NCBI GenBank assembly: GCA_030624805.1
Contig: JAUXJL010000082.1
Coordinates: 1 to 8,003 of the forward strand
From: Acidimicrobiia bacterium
Lineage (GTDB): Bacteria > Actinomycetota > Acidimicrobiia > Spongiisociales > SHLN01
Length of the DNA stretch: 8,003 nucleotides
Reading direction: 5' to 3'
Notes under the pieces: model-generated
The model's database searches: none
What the model was told of the DNA's origin: nothing
Seen by the model: the letters and a program-made list of their open reading frames with translations, nothing else
In this document: piece by piece, positions 1-6,702 of the stretch
Layout of the letters: every line of letters starts with the position of its first letter
Numbering within the stretch: position 1 is the stretch's first letter
Program-made: the position numbers and the translations under genes

Positions 1-133
1 CGGGAATGTGCCCGCCACGGGTCTCGCCTTGCAACCGCCAACCGTTATATGCCGCAGAAGGGCGGGCATCGATCAGCTTCACCTGTGGGTCGGCGAGAAG
101 CTCTACCAAGTGGTCCTTCGGGATGTCCCTCAT
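1..133 (-). CDS. Rhodanese-domain sulfurtransferase, N-terminal part (truncated by window edge)
   Basis: Reading the minus strand from the ATG at 133-131 gives 44 codons open to the window edge. An in-frame TAG four codons upstream leaves this ATG as the only reasonable start. Residues 19-25 read KLIDARP, followed by AAYNGW near 28-32 and RGGHIP at 39-44. This is the typical N-terminal rhodanese arrangement: the beta-strand LIDxR, the aromatic 'Y-x-G' turn, and the GHIPGA element, here cut after the Pro. Rhodaneses transfer sulfane sulfur through a catalytic Cys that would lie further left, outside the window, so activity and the number of domains cannot be judged. The gene lies 115 bp beyond the ATPase stop on the same strand and may be read through from the importer operon or have its own promoter. 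The ribosome-binding site is weak (AGTAGG, about 8 nt upstream). Confidence 0.8.
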   Translation of the reverse strand, partial: MRDIPKDHLVELLADPQVKLIDARPSAAYNGWRLQGETRGGHIP

Positions 134-248
134 GACATGAGCCTACTTTTCCATGAGATGGCCGTGTCGAACCATCCAACTTGTGCCGCTTCGCTGGAAA
201 GCGATTTGAGGCCGCAAGGTTCGCCGAAGCGATGTAACACCGCGACCT
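134..248. other. Intergenic gap between ATPase gene and rhodanese gene
   Basis: This 115 bp gap holds an inverted repeat. CGCTTCG at 187-193 pairs with CGAAGCG at 225-231, and a competing small hairpin (TCGCT 191-195 with AGCGA 200-204, GGAA loop) sits inside it. No T-tract follows either hairpin on the minus strand, so a conventional intrinsic terminator is not supported. I see no convincing promoter for the rhodanese gene. Confidence 0.3.
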
Positions 249-2279
249 TCACGATTTCTCTGGCGTCGTCTGCTGCAACCTCGCCAGCTCCTCAATGGGT
301 ATATGGCAGCGTATTGAGTAACCCGATTCCACCTCGGCGAGAGGGGGCTCCACGGTCTCACAAATCTCCCCGATTTTGCGGTGGCAACGAGTTTGGAAGG
401 GACAGCCCGGCGGCGGGTCGGAGGCGGAAGGTATTTCGCCTTCGAGCCTGATCCGGGTGCCTTCATCCCTGTCGGGGGCGGCTGAGAGCAGAGCCTCGGT
501 GTACGGGTGGTGGGGCCCGCCGAAGATCCTCTCCGCCGTGCCAACCTCCATCAGGCGGCCGAGATACATCACGGCCACTCGATCGGCCAGGTAGCGCACC
601 ACGTTCAGGTCGTGGGAGATGAAGAGGTAGGCAACGTTCTCCTCGGCCTGGAGGTCGGACAGGAGGTTGATGATGGCGGCTTGCACGGACACGTCGAGGG
701 CCGACGTGGGCTCGTCGAGCACGACGAGGGCCGGCGACCCGGCGAAGGCTCGGGCGATAGCGACCCGTTGTTTGAGGCCCCCCGACAAGTGGGACGGCTT
801 GGCGCTGAGATGTTGATGTCCCATCCGCACCTCTGTGAGGAGATCCCGGGTGTGCTCGTGCGCTCGCTTCCTACCCAAGCCCCGCAACCGCTGGACCGCC
901 CGCCCCACAATGCGGCGCACCGAGTGCCGTCGGTTGAGCGCACTGTCAGGGTTTTGGAAAACCATTTGCACCGACCGGATGGAGTCGCCACTGCGCGACT
1001 GCACACTGTCTTCGAGCACGTCCCCTCCCAGCTCAATAACGCCCCCCTCGTCGGGCACGTGAATGCCGAGGATCACCTTCGCCAGCGTGCTCTTCCCCGA
1101 CCCTGACTCACCCACCAAAGCCACGGTTTCTCCAACCTTGATTGAGAGGTCGACGTCGCTGAGGGCAAAGACCGGCCTTCCCTCCTGTTCAAATGTCTTC
1201 GAGGTGTCGGTGATTTTCAGCAGCGTCGAGTCGCTGATCTGGCGCTGCGGTGGGTCCTCGGCGACCGTCCTCGGCAGATCCGGGGCCCGCTCCGGGAAGT
1301 GGCAGCGACTGGTCCGGTTGCCTTCCAGCGGGTTTAGCTCAGGCTCCTCCTTTCGACAAATGTCCTGCACGATCGGACATCGATCGGCATACACACAGCC
1401 GACGATCTCCGCCCCCAAAGGAGGAAGGGTGCCGGGGATGGTGTCAAGCTTGGCCTCATCCCGACTGACGTCATCAGTAGGCAGGCTGCGGAGCAACCCG
1501 ACCGTGTAAGGATGGCGGGGATCGGTGAAGATGCTCTCGGCGGATCCTTCGGCAAAGAGGCGGCCGGCGTACAGCACACCCACCTTGTCGCACATCTTGC
1601 GAATCACCGCCAGGTTATGGCTGATGAAGAGCAGCGAAGTTCCCATCTCGGCGCGGAGATTCGAAATCAGGTCGAGCACTTCAGCCTCGACTGTTGCGTC
1701 CAGCCCGGTCGTCGGCTCATCGAGTACCAGGAGCTCTGGCTCCGAGGCAATCGCCATTGCTATGACGACTCGCTGGAGCATTCCGCCGGAGAGCTGATGG
1801 GGGTAGCGGCGAACAACCCGGCCCGGGTCTGCGATCTGAACCCGCTCGAGGATATCGATGACCCGGTCATCCCATTCATCCTTGGGAACCTTCATTAGCT
1901 CGAAGACATCCTCGACCTGGCGGCCCACCCGAATGGACGGGTTCAACGACTTGGCGGGATCCTGGTAGACCATCGATACCTGGTTGATCCGCACCTGCCG
2001 CAGCTCGCTCGGGGAAAGTTCTTCAACCTCACGTCCGCCAAGGCGAATCGACCCGTCGCTAACCCGGCCGTTGCGGGGCAGATAGTGCATGATCGCCATC
2101 GCTACCGTGGTCTTGCCGCATCCCGACTCACCCACCAGGCCCAGCGATTCTCCTCGGCCGATTGAGAAACTGACGTCACGGACGGCCTTTTTCCACTCGG
2201 TTCCGATCCTGTATTCGATCCCCAGGTTGTCGACCATGAGCACCCGCTCGTTTGGCGTCACTGCGACCTCACTATTCAT
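249..2279 (-). CDS. Fused double ATP-binding protein of a peptide/nickel-family ABC importer (DppD-DppF type)
   Basis: This 676-aa cytoplasmic protein carries both nucleotide-binding domains of an Opp/Dpp-type importer in one chain and would power the DppB/DppC-like channel. Half 1 has Walker A GESGCGKT (50-57), Q-loop Gln106, signature LSGGMLQ (163-169), Walker B LLVLDEP (183-189) and H-loop His221. Half 2 has GESGSGKS (390-397), Gln442, LSGG (498-501), VVLDEP (519-524) and His556. Each half ends in the family-specific oligopeptide C-terminal extension starting at HPYT. Each extension has four Cys (295/301/308/326 and 626/632/640/658), the pattern known to bind a [4Fe-4S] cluster in some Opp/Dpp ATPases. 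All ATPase motifs look intact. The chosen ATG (2279-2277) overlaps the upstream permease stop by 8 nt (ATGAATAG), which suggests translational coupling. A longer frame starting at 2324 would lie inside that permease gene and is less likely. Peptide versus other substrate cannot be told from the ATPase. Confidence 0.95.
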   Translation of the reverse strand: MNSEVAVTPNERVLMVDNLGIEYRIGTEWKKAVRDVSFSIGRGESLGLVGESGCGKTTVAMAIMHYLPRNGRVSDGSIRLGGREVEELSPSELRQVRINQVSMVYQDPAKSLNPSIRVGRQVEDVFELMKVPKDEWDDRVIDILERVQIADPGRVVRRYPHQLSGGMLQRVVIAMAIASEPELLVLDEPTTGLDATVEAEVLDLISNLRAEMGTSLLFISHNLAVIRKMCDKVGVLYAGRLFAEGSAESIFTDPRHPYTVGLLRSLPTDDVSRDEAKLDTIPGTLPPLGAEIVGCVYADRCPIVQDICRKEEPELNPLEGNRTSRCHFPERAPDLPRTVAEDPPQRQISDSTLLKITDTSKTFEQEGRPVFALSDVDLSIKVGETVALVGESGSGKSTLAKVILGIHVPDEGGVIELGGDVLEDSVQSRSGDSIRSVQMVFQNPDSALNRRHSVRRIVGRAVQRLRGLGRKRAHEHTRDLLTEVRMGHQHLSAKPSHLSGGLKQRVAIARAFAGSPALVVLDEPTSALDVSVQAAIINLLSDLQAEENVAYLFISHDLNVVRYLADRVAVMYLGRLMEVGTAERIFGGPHHPYTEALLSAAPDRDEGTRIRLEGEIPSASDPPPGCPFQTRCHRKIGEICETVEPPLAEVESGYSIRCHIPIEELARLQQTTPEKS

Positions 2280-3117
2280 AGGCCTGGGCGATACCGTCAG
2301 ACAACAGGTTGATCCCCACGACAAGTGACGCTATTGCTGCCGCCGGGAACAGCACCGGCCACCAAACATCGTTGGTAAGGAATTGGTAATGGTTGGCGAT
2401 GGCCAGGCCCCAATCGGGCACCGAAGGTTCGATGCCGAAGCCGAGGAAGGAGAGGGCCAGGACCGTGAAAATGGCGTATCCGAGCCGCACGGTGAACTCG
2501 ACCGTGATTACGTTGGTCACATTGGGAAGAATCTCGACGACCATGATGTGGAGCGGGTTCTCGCGGCGGAGCTGGGCGGCGCTCACGTAATCGAGCTGGC
2601 GTTCGGCCAGGACCGCGGCACGGACGGTCTTGGCGATCAAGGGCGTGAACACCAGGCCGATCACTATCACCACCCCCACGGTATTAGGCCCCAGGGCGGT
2701 GAGGGCGATCATCCCGGTGATCACGAGGGGGATTGAAAGAAACGCATCCAGTATCCGGCTGATGATGTCGTCGACGATTCCGCCGAAATAGCCGACGATG
2801 AGGCCGACGAGGGTACCGACCACCGTTCCCAACACGGTTGCGCCCAACGCCACGGTAAGTGCCTGGCGGGCCCCGGCAAGCACCCGCGAGAACACGTCCC
2901 GCCCCAGCTGGTCGGTGCCGAACCAGTGGTCGGCCGAAGGTGAGTCGAGCCTGTTGAGGACATCCTCCGGCACACCGAGGGGATCGAACGGAGCGATCGC
3001 CTCGCCGAAAACAGCGAGGAACACCCACATAAGCGTCATAACCGCTCCCACCCAGAACGTGGTGGATCGTCGGAGGATCGCCCATCTCTGTGACCTGCTG
3101 GCCGAGGGAATCGTCAC
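2272..3117 (-). CDS. DppC-like ABC transporter permease
   Basis: This 281-aa inner-membrane permease is the second transmembrane subunit of the importer. It has a short N-terminal tail, a first membrane segment at about 21-42, and the DppC hallmark HWFGTDxLGRDVFSR at 64-78. A cluster of hydrophobic segments follows (about 86-110, 128-163, 205-226 and 252-272), with SFLGFG and PDWG at 223-237. The cytoplasmic EAA loop that docks on the ATPase is at 176-199 (DYVSAA ... ILPN). The normally conserved Gly of that loop is Arg185 here. The C-terminus ends at AQAYE and lacks the usual LDPRL-like tail. The start is GTG at 3117-3115, inside the GTGA overlap with the upstream permease stop, and a G-rich stretch (GGTGGGGGG) about 6 nt upstream may serve as ribosome-binding site. 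Family assignment is firm; substrate is unknown. Confidence 0.95.
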   Translation of the reverse strand: MTIPSASRSQRWAILRRSTTFWVGAVMTLMWVFLAVFGEAIAPFDPLGVPEDVLNRLDSPSADHWFGTDQLGRDVFSRVLAGARQALTVALGATVLGTVVGTLVGLIVGYFGGIVDDIISRILDAFLSIPLVITGMIALTALGPNTVGVVIVIGLVFTPLIAKTVRAAVLAERQLDYVSAAQLRRENPLHIMVVEILPNVTNVITVEFTVRLGYAIFTVLALSFLGFGIEPSVPDWGLAIANHYQFLTNDVWWPVLFPAAAIASLVVGINLLSDGIAQAYE

Positions 3118-4067
3118 GCCTTGCCCCCCACCCGGATTCTCGGGTTGAGCAGTGAGTAGGCGATGTCGGCCAGCAGCATGCTGACCTGGAAGGCAGCTCC
3201 CACTACCAGCACCCCGCCTGCCAGCAGTGGGAAGTCGGCCTTCTGGGCGGCATCGAATAGCAGGCGGCCGATGCCCTGGTAGTTGAACAACACCTCGACG
3301 ACCACCAGCCCGCCGATGAGATAACCGATCTGGGAGGCCACCACGGCGATGGTCGGAAGCAGGGCATTGCGCAGCACCTCGCGGCGAATGATGGTCGTGC
3401 GGGGAAGCCCCTTGAGAGTAGCGGTCCTCACATAGTCGGACTCGAGCGCTTCGATCATTCCGGCACGAGTGATGCGGGCGATGTAGCCAAACAACACCAG
3501 GACCAGGGGTATTGCCGGCAGAATCAAGTGATGCAGCTGGGTGATGAATCCACTATCCGGCGGCGCGGTGGCCGTGCCCGGGAACCAATCGAGCCACACG
3601 GCAAACACAATGATCAGCACGATCCCGGAAACGAACTCGGGAATCACCGTTGCCGATAATCCACCGACGGTGATCAACCGATCGGTGAGTTTCCCGCGCT
3701 TCAAGGCAGCGATGATCCCGCCGAGGACGCCGAGCGGCACCACGATAATGAACGACACCACGGCCAGCTTGGCCGAATTGCGCAACGCTCTGCCTAGCAG
3801 TTCGGTAACCGGCCTGGAAAAGGAGATGGAGTCGCCGAGATCGCCCTGCACCGCACTGCCTACCCAATCTCCGTATTGGACGATAAGGGCGCGGTCCGTG
3901 CCCAGTCGCTCATTGAGGGCGTCCACCGCCTCCTGGGTGGCAAAGGGTCCCAGCACCCGACGTCCGACATCACCCGGCAGCAGCTGCGTTCCAATGAAGA
4001 CAAGGATGCTCAGTAGGAACAGGGTGATCAGCGCCAGGCCGATGCGACGCAGCACGAACCTGGTCAC
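3114..4067 (-). CDS. DppB-like ABC transporter permease
   Basis: This 317-aa inner-membrane permease forms the channel with the DppC-like protein. It opens with the family pattern TRFVLRRIGLALITLFLLS and a first membrane segment at about 9-30, followed by LLPGD at 29-33. The periplasmic region at about 34-95 includes GDLGDS. Further membrane segments lie near 99-121, 133-157, 178-200, 237-262 and 281-305. The EAA coupling loop is at 211-239 (DYVRTATLKG ... LLPT) and keeps its Gly220. The C-terminus LNPRIR at 307-312 is the standard DppB ending. The start is GTG (4067-4065); a partial Shine-Dalgarno (GAGAGG) lies somewhat far upstream. It is 79 bp downstream of the substrate-binding-protein gene, with a strong hairpin in between, and its stop overlaps the next start by 4 nt. 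Confidence 0.95.
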   Translation of the reverse strand: MTRFVLRRIGLALITLFLLSILVFIGTQLLPGDVGRRVLGPFATQEAVDALNERLGTDRALIVQYGDWVGSAVQGDLGDSISFSRPVTELLGRALRNSAKLAVVSFIIVVPLGVLGGIIAALKRGKLTDRLITVGGLSATVIPEFVSGIVLIIVFAVWLDWFPGTATAPPDSGFITQLHHLILPAIPLVLVLFGYIARITRAGMIEALESDYVRTATLKGLPRTTIIRREVLRNALLPTIAVVASQIGYLIGGLVVVEVLFNYQGIGRLLFDAAQKADFPLLAGGVLVVGAAFQVSMLLADIAYSLLNPRIRVGGKA

Positions 4068-4092
4068 GGCGGCCCCGCGCCTCTCGCGTCCA

Positions 4093-4130
4093 AGCGGGAG
4101 AGCTCCAGACCCGAGCCGGAGCTACCCGCT
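4093..4130 (-). promoter_or_regulatory. Intercistronic hairpin between SBP and permease genes
   Basis: On the minus strand AGCGGG-T-AGCTCC pairs with GGAGCT-CT-CCCGCT across an 11-nt loop. This gives 12 base pairs with one 1x2 internal loop, beginning 16 nt after the SBP stop. No U-run follows, so it is more likely a 3'-end stabiliser or partial attenuator than a full terminator. Such hairpins are common after SBP genes, whose product is needed in excess over the permease. The pairing is directly visible; the role is inferred. Confidence 0.55.
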
Positions 4131-4146
4131 GTGACCGCTTGCATTG

Positions 4147-5889
4147 CTAGCCGGTGAACCCTGAGTTCACTGCGTCGTAGTGGCCCATGCCGGTCGTCTC
4201 GAACCCGCCGTAATTGGGCTTCAAGATGGAGATGAAATCCAAATAGTAGGGCACGATGAACGGAACTTCGTCGTTGAGCAGGGTCTGGATCTGGCCAGCA
4301 ACTCCCCGCTGCGTCTCCAAATCTGGAGACGTCACGAACTGATCGAAGAGGGCGTCATAGTCAAGATTCACCCAGTGCGAAGCGTTCCACGTTCCGTCGC
4401 TCAGCAGCGGAGCGCCCAGGTACACATTGGGCACCCCGCGGTGCCCATAGTTCACAATGCCCATGGACCCCTGCGCGGCCAGCCAATAGTCGCTGTAGTA
4501 GGTGCCGACGTCGTGAACCCCAACCGTGAGGTTGACGTTGTTGAGCTGCGCGGCCGTGGACTGGATGAGCTGCGCCAGCGCCGACATCTCACTGAACTCC
4601 AGCGTGTCGAGCGCCGCGGTAAAACCATCGGCGTACCCGGCGGCATCCAGCAGAGCCTGGGCTTCTCCCAGGTCTTGCTCCCTTTGCGGTACGGCACCGG
4701 GGTTGTACATCGGGAAGAACTCCCAAATGGGATGATCATTACCGACGCTCCCAAACCCGCCCAGCAGCCCATCGATGAGCAAGGGCCGATTCAGCATGAT
4801 CGCCATCGCCTGGCGCACCCGCTTGTCGTCGAACGGTGGCGTAGTGGTGTCGAAATAGACCTGACGATGCTGGGCAGTGGAGATGCTTTGCACCGTGTTG
4901 CTGGCATCCTCGATCAGGGCAGCGCCGCCAGAAGCCGAGAGGTGATGGATGACATCGACTTGATCGTCCTGGAAGGCCGTGACCGCGGCCGCTTCATTGG
5001 CGAAGAAAGTCACTTCCATCCGGTCAGGCTGGTTGCTGTTGTCACCCCAGTAATTGGGGTTCTTGGTGTACACCGCGAACACGCCCGGGTCGTAGCTCTC
5101 GTTGATCCAGGCCCCGGTGCCGATGAATTTCTGAGCGCCCGTCTCATAGCTCCCCTCGGTATAGCTGTCCCAGAATGCCTTGGGCAGGATCCCCGCGTTG
5201 TAGTTGTCGGAGCTGACAAAGAATGGGAACGCCCCGCTGGGCTGGTCGAGCGTGAACTGGACCGTCAGATCGTCAAGAGCAACCGCCGCGCCGGCCGCAA
5301 AACTGAAGGTTCCATACGCTGAAGCAGCGTTTCCGCTGGCGATCGGGCCATTGAACGTGGCAACGACATCGGCCGCCGTCAGCGGCGTGCCGTCATGGAA
5401 AGTGACGCCGGGCCGGATGTTGAACGTCCAGACGTCGCCCGCTGCATTGGATTCCCAACTCTCAGCCAACACGGGCACCGCGTTGAGCTCGTCGTCAGAG
5501 AACACAAGGTACTGGGCGGTCTGCCCAAAGGCGGCGAGGCCGATCTCATCGTTGATCAACACCGGTTCAATCCCTACCGCCGGCCCCGGGTTCATCCCCA
5601 CCCGTATCGTGGTCGGTCCGGCCGGGGCCAGGGTGGTGGTGGCCGCGCCGCCTCCCGCGGTTGTGGTGGTCGCTCCCGCTAATGTCGTAGTAGTGGCCGC
5701 ATCGTCGCCTGAGCCGCAGGCGGCGGCGATAACGCCTACAAAGGGCAGCGTCAGGCCAACTATTGAGCCCTTGCGGATGAACTCCCGCCGGCTGATCTTG
5801 CCGTACTCGAATTCATCGATGACGTGGTTCTGAATCTCGTTCGACCGCCGACGGATCGCGTCGACCTGCCGCCGTTCCCTCTTATTCAT
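4147..5889 (-). CDS. Family 5 extracellular solute-binding lipoprotein with Tat signal (Opp/Dpp-type importer)
   Basis: This 580-aa ligand-capturing component of the importer is predicted to be exported folded by the Tat system and lipid-anchored outside the membrane. A charged N-region of about 32 residues precedes SRREFIRK (33-40), a near-perfect twin-arginine motif. A hydrophobic core follows, then lipobox IAAAC with Cys58 as the lipidation site. Residues about 65-94 form a Thr/Ala/Gly/Pro linker. The SBP_bac_5 fold follows, with the signature region WTFNIRPGVTFHDGTPLTAADV at about 154-174 (written here as key residues W154, G161, F164, H165, D166, G167, D174) and the family-typical RVRQAMAIMLNR at 357-368. 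The length is within the family range. The start is ATG 5889-5887 because TAGGAGG lies 6 nt upstream; an in-frame ATG at 5931 has no such site. It is the first gene of the importer operon. The ligand is unknown: peptides, opines, nickel chelates and other small solutes are all carried by this family. Confidence 0.95.
   Translation of the reverse strand: MNKRERRQVDAIRRRSNEIQNHVIDEFEYGKISRREFIRKGSIVGLTLPFVGVIAAACGSGDDAATTTTLAGATTTTAGGGAATTTLAPAGPTTIRVGMNPGPAVGIEPVLINDEIGLAAFGQTAQYLVFSDDELNAVPVLAESWESNAAGDVWTFNIRPGVTFHDGTPLTAADVVATFNGPIASGNAASAYGTFSFAAGAAVALDDLTVQFTLDQPSGAFPFFVSSDNYNAGILPKAFWDSYTEGSYETGAQKFIGTGAWINESYDPGVFAVYTKNPNYWGDNSNQPDRMEVTFFANEAAAVTAFQDDQVDVIHHLSASGGAALIEDASNTVQSISTAQHRQVYFDTTTPPFDDKRVRQAMAIMLNRPLLIDGLLGGFGSVGNDHPIWEFFPMYNPGAVPQREQDLGEAQALLDAAGYADGFTAALDTLEFSEMSALAQLIQSTAAQLNNVNLTVGVHDVGTYYSDYWLAAQGSMGIVNYGHRGVPNVYLGAPLLSDGTWNASHWVNLDYDALFDQFVTSPDLETQRGVAGQIQTLLNDEVPFIVPYYLDFISILKPNYGGFETTGMGHYDAVNSGFTG
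5608..5697 (-). repeat. Low-complexity segment coding the Thr/Ala/Gly linker of the SBP
   Basis: ACC/ACG/GCG/GGC-type codons repeat in this stretch and encode runs of four, four and three Thr separated by Ala/Gly. It follows the lipidated Cys directly and probably acts as a flexible spacer between the membrane anchor and the binding domain. It is an in-gene low-complexity tract, not a mobile or tandem repeat with fixed unit. Confidence 0.6.
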
Positions 5890-5895
5890 CGCTGG

Positions 5896-5902
5896 CCTCC
5901 TA
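5896..5902 (-). promoter_or_regulatory. Strong ribosome-binding site of the SBP gene
   Basis: TAGGAGG on the minus strand, 6 nt before the ATG at 5889, matches the 16S anti-Shine-Dalgarno almost completely. It decides the start codon over the in-frame ATG 42 nt upstream and fits a protein that is made in large amounts. Confidence 0.8.
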
Positions 5903-5997
5903 GCCCAATGAGCCAGGTCCCTCGGATCCACACGCGCAGGCCGACGGACCTTCGGGAACCTTACCTGATGACCGGCGACATGTGCCAGGCGCGGCTC

Positions 5998-6007
5998 TGT
6001 CTAGACA
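5998..6007. promoter_or_regulatory. Palindrome TGTCTAGACA, candidate operator upstream of the importer operon
   Basis: This perfect 10-bp palindrome lies about 110 bp upstream of the SBP start in the 155-bp gap before the operon. Its core GTCTAGAC equals the core of operators reported for HutC-subfamily GntR regulators (TGGTCTAGACCA type), although the flanking bases differ. No regulator gene is in the window. I could not find a convincing -35/-10 pair; weak candidates (TTGTTC, TAGACA) overlap the palindrome. Confidence 0.3.
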
Positions 6008-6044
6008 ACTCGTCTTAGCAAGAACAAAGAAGTGGGTACGTGGG

Positions 6045-6572
6045 CTAGCTGGTGGCTGGCAGCTCCCGAACTGCCCTCCACACATCACCGGCCGCATAAT
6101 CGAAGTATTTGGTGCGCTCGATGATGATCTCACCCGCCAGGCCGTCGGGCAGGCGGCAGTTGTGGATGCGGACGTTGCGGTAGTGGACCGGGGAGAGATT
6201 TTCCACCGCCCTGGCATGAACCTGTCCTCCGCGCCTCCGCTCGGCCACGTCGGGCTCATCATGCAGGACTAGATTCGCCCAATTACTCGCCGGAAGCTCA
6301 TATGAGCTGTAGCTGAGTACGCCCGGGTACTTCTTGAACTCACGTACGATCTCGTCGTTGGCCCGCTCGAGCGGGCCCATGTCGACGTCGGCGTGACGTT
6401 CGGAGAAGAACCCGACTACACATAGCTCTGCCTCCGGCCTCAGCGCGCTCGGGTCGCACAGGATGGCGCGGCGTCTGAGGCCGTCGTCCTTCCCCGCGAC
6501 CCGTTCATTGGGAAGAACCTCACGTCCGCCTGCCGCCGCCTCATCGAGGAGTGTGCGCAGGTCGCCGAGCAA
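6045..6572 (-). CDS. Unidentified conserved-looking soluble protein, probably missing its N-terminus through a frameshift
   Basis: The open frame runs 175 codons from a TTG (6572-6570) to TAG at 6047-6045. I do not recognise the family. It has no membrane segment or signal peptide. It has protein-like composition with several compact stretches: PNERVAGKDDG (21-31), CVVGFFSERH (51-60), SSYELPASNWANLVLHDEPDV (about 89-109) and HYRNVRIHN (130-138). Trp99 and several His residues (60, 104, 119, 130, 137) could be functional, but this is a guess. The TTG start is weak, has no ribosome-binding site, and follows an in-frame TGA at 6581-6579. Immediately upstream, a different frame encodes equally protein-like sequence (see 6541-6660), so the intact protein was probably about 205-220 aa. 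It is divergent from soxB and lies 155 bp upstream of the SBP operon on the same strand, so it may belong to the same pathway or be regulated together with it. Confidence 0.6.
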   Translation of the reverse strand: MLGDLRTLLDEAAAGGREVLPNERVAGKDDGLRRRAILCDPSALRPEAELCVVGFFSERHADVDMGPLERANDEIVREFKKYPGVLSYSSYELPASNWANLVLHDEPDVAERRRGGQVHARAVENLSPVHYRNVRIHNCRLPDGLAGEIIIERTKYFDYAAGDVWRAVRELPATS

Positions 6573-6660
6573 TGGCCGTCAGAAGCCGATGATCCCCCGC
6601 GTAGAGCTCCACGGACGTGAAGGGACGAAGCGGGACTATCTGCTCGGGTTCGAGCTGCAT
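6541..6660 (-). pseudogene. Displaced N-terminal fragment of the unidentified gene (frameshift)
   Basis: From ATG 6660-6658 the minus strand reads MQLEPEQIVPLRPF, then TSVELYAGDHRLLTAIARR, and stops at TGA 6543-6541. The first 30 or so codons look like real protein (alternating hydrophobic/charged residues, mostly G/C third positions). The text then degenerates where the downstream frame becomes protein-like (LLGDLRTLLDEAAAGG). A net one-base gain or two-base loss at about 6570-6580 would explain the break. An in-frame GTG at 6702 would add ARPVFRGYPDQVV and may be the true start; the frame is closed by TGA at 6735-6733. The break may be a real mutation or a sequencing/assembly error. It is not a shadow of a plus-strand gene, because none is convincing here. 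Confidence 0.5.
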
Positions 6661-6702
6661 TACCACCTGATCAGGGTACCCGCGAAAAACGGGCCTAGCC
6701 AC

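Noticed and set aside
187..231. Inverted repeat CGCTTCG/CGAAGCG after the ATPase gene as an intrinsic terminator
   Set aside because: The loop is about 31 nt, an inner hairpin competes with it, and no T-tract follows. It is noted only as intergenic structure.
8..451. Plus-strand open frame over the left edge
   Set aside because: It overlaps both the rhodanese N-terminus and the ATPase C-terminus on the other strand, which have recognisable domains. The plus frame has none.
2280..2324. N-terminal extension of the ATPase to an ATG at 2324
   Set aside because: It would extend the overlap with the DppC-like gene to 53 nt and add residues without family similarity. The ATG at 2279 gives a normal coupled overlap.
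4180..5322. Plus-strand open frame of 380 codons opposite the SBP gene
   Set aside because: The minus strand here encodes an intact SBP_bac_5 protein. The opposite frame has shadow-like composition (many Arg, Val, Gly, Asp) and no domain.
5608..5697. Repetitive GTGGTGG/GCCGCG DNA as a tandem repeat or CRISPR-like element
   Set aside because: It has no fixed repeat unit or spacers and is explained by Thr/Ala/Gly codons in the SBP linker.
5890..5931. N-terminal extension of the SBP to an ATG at 5931
   Set aside because: The strong TAGGAGG lies inside this stretch and points to the ATG at 5889. The added residues would push the Tat signal even further from the start.
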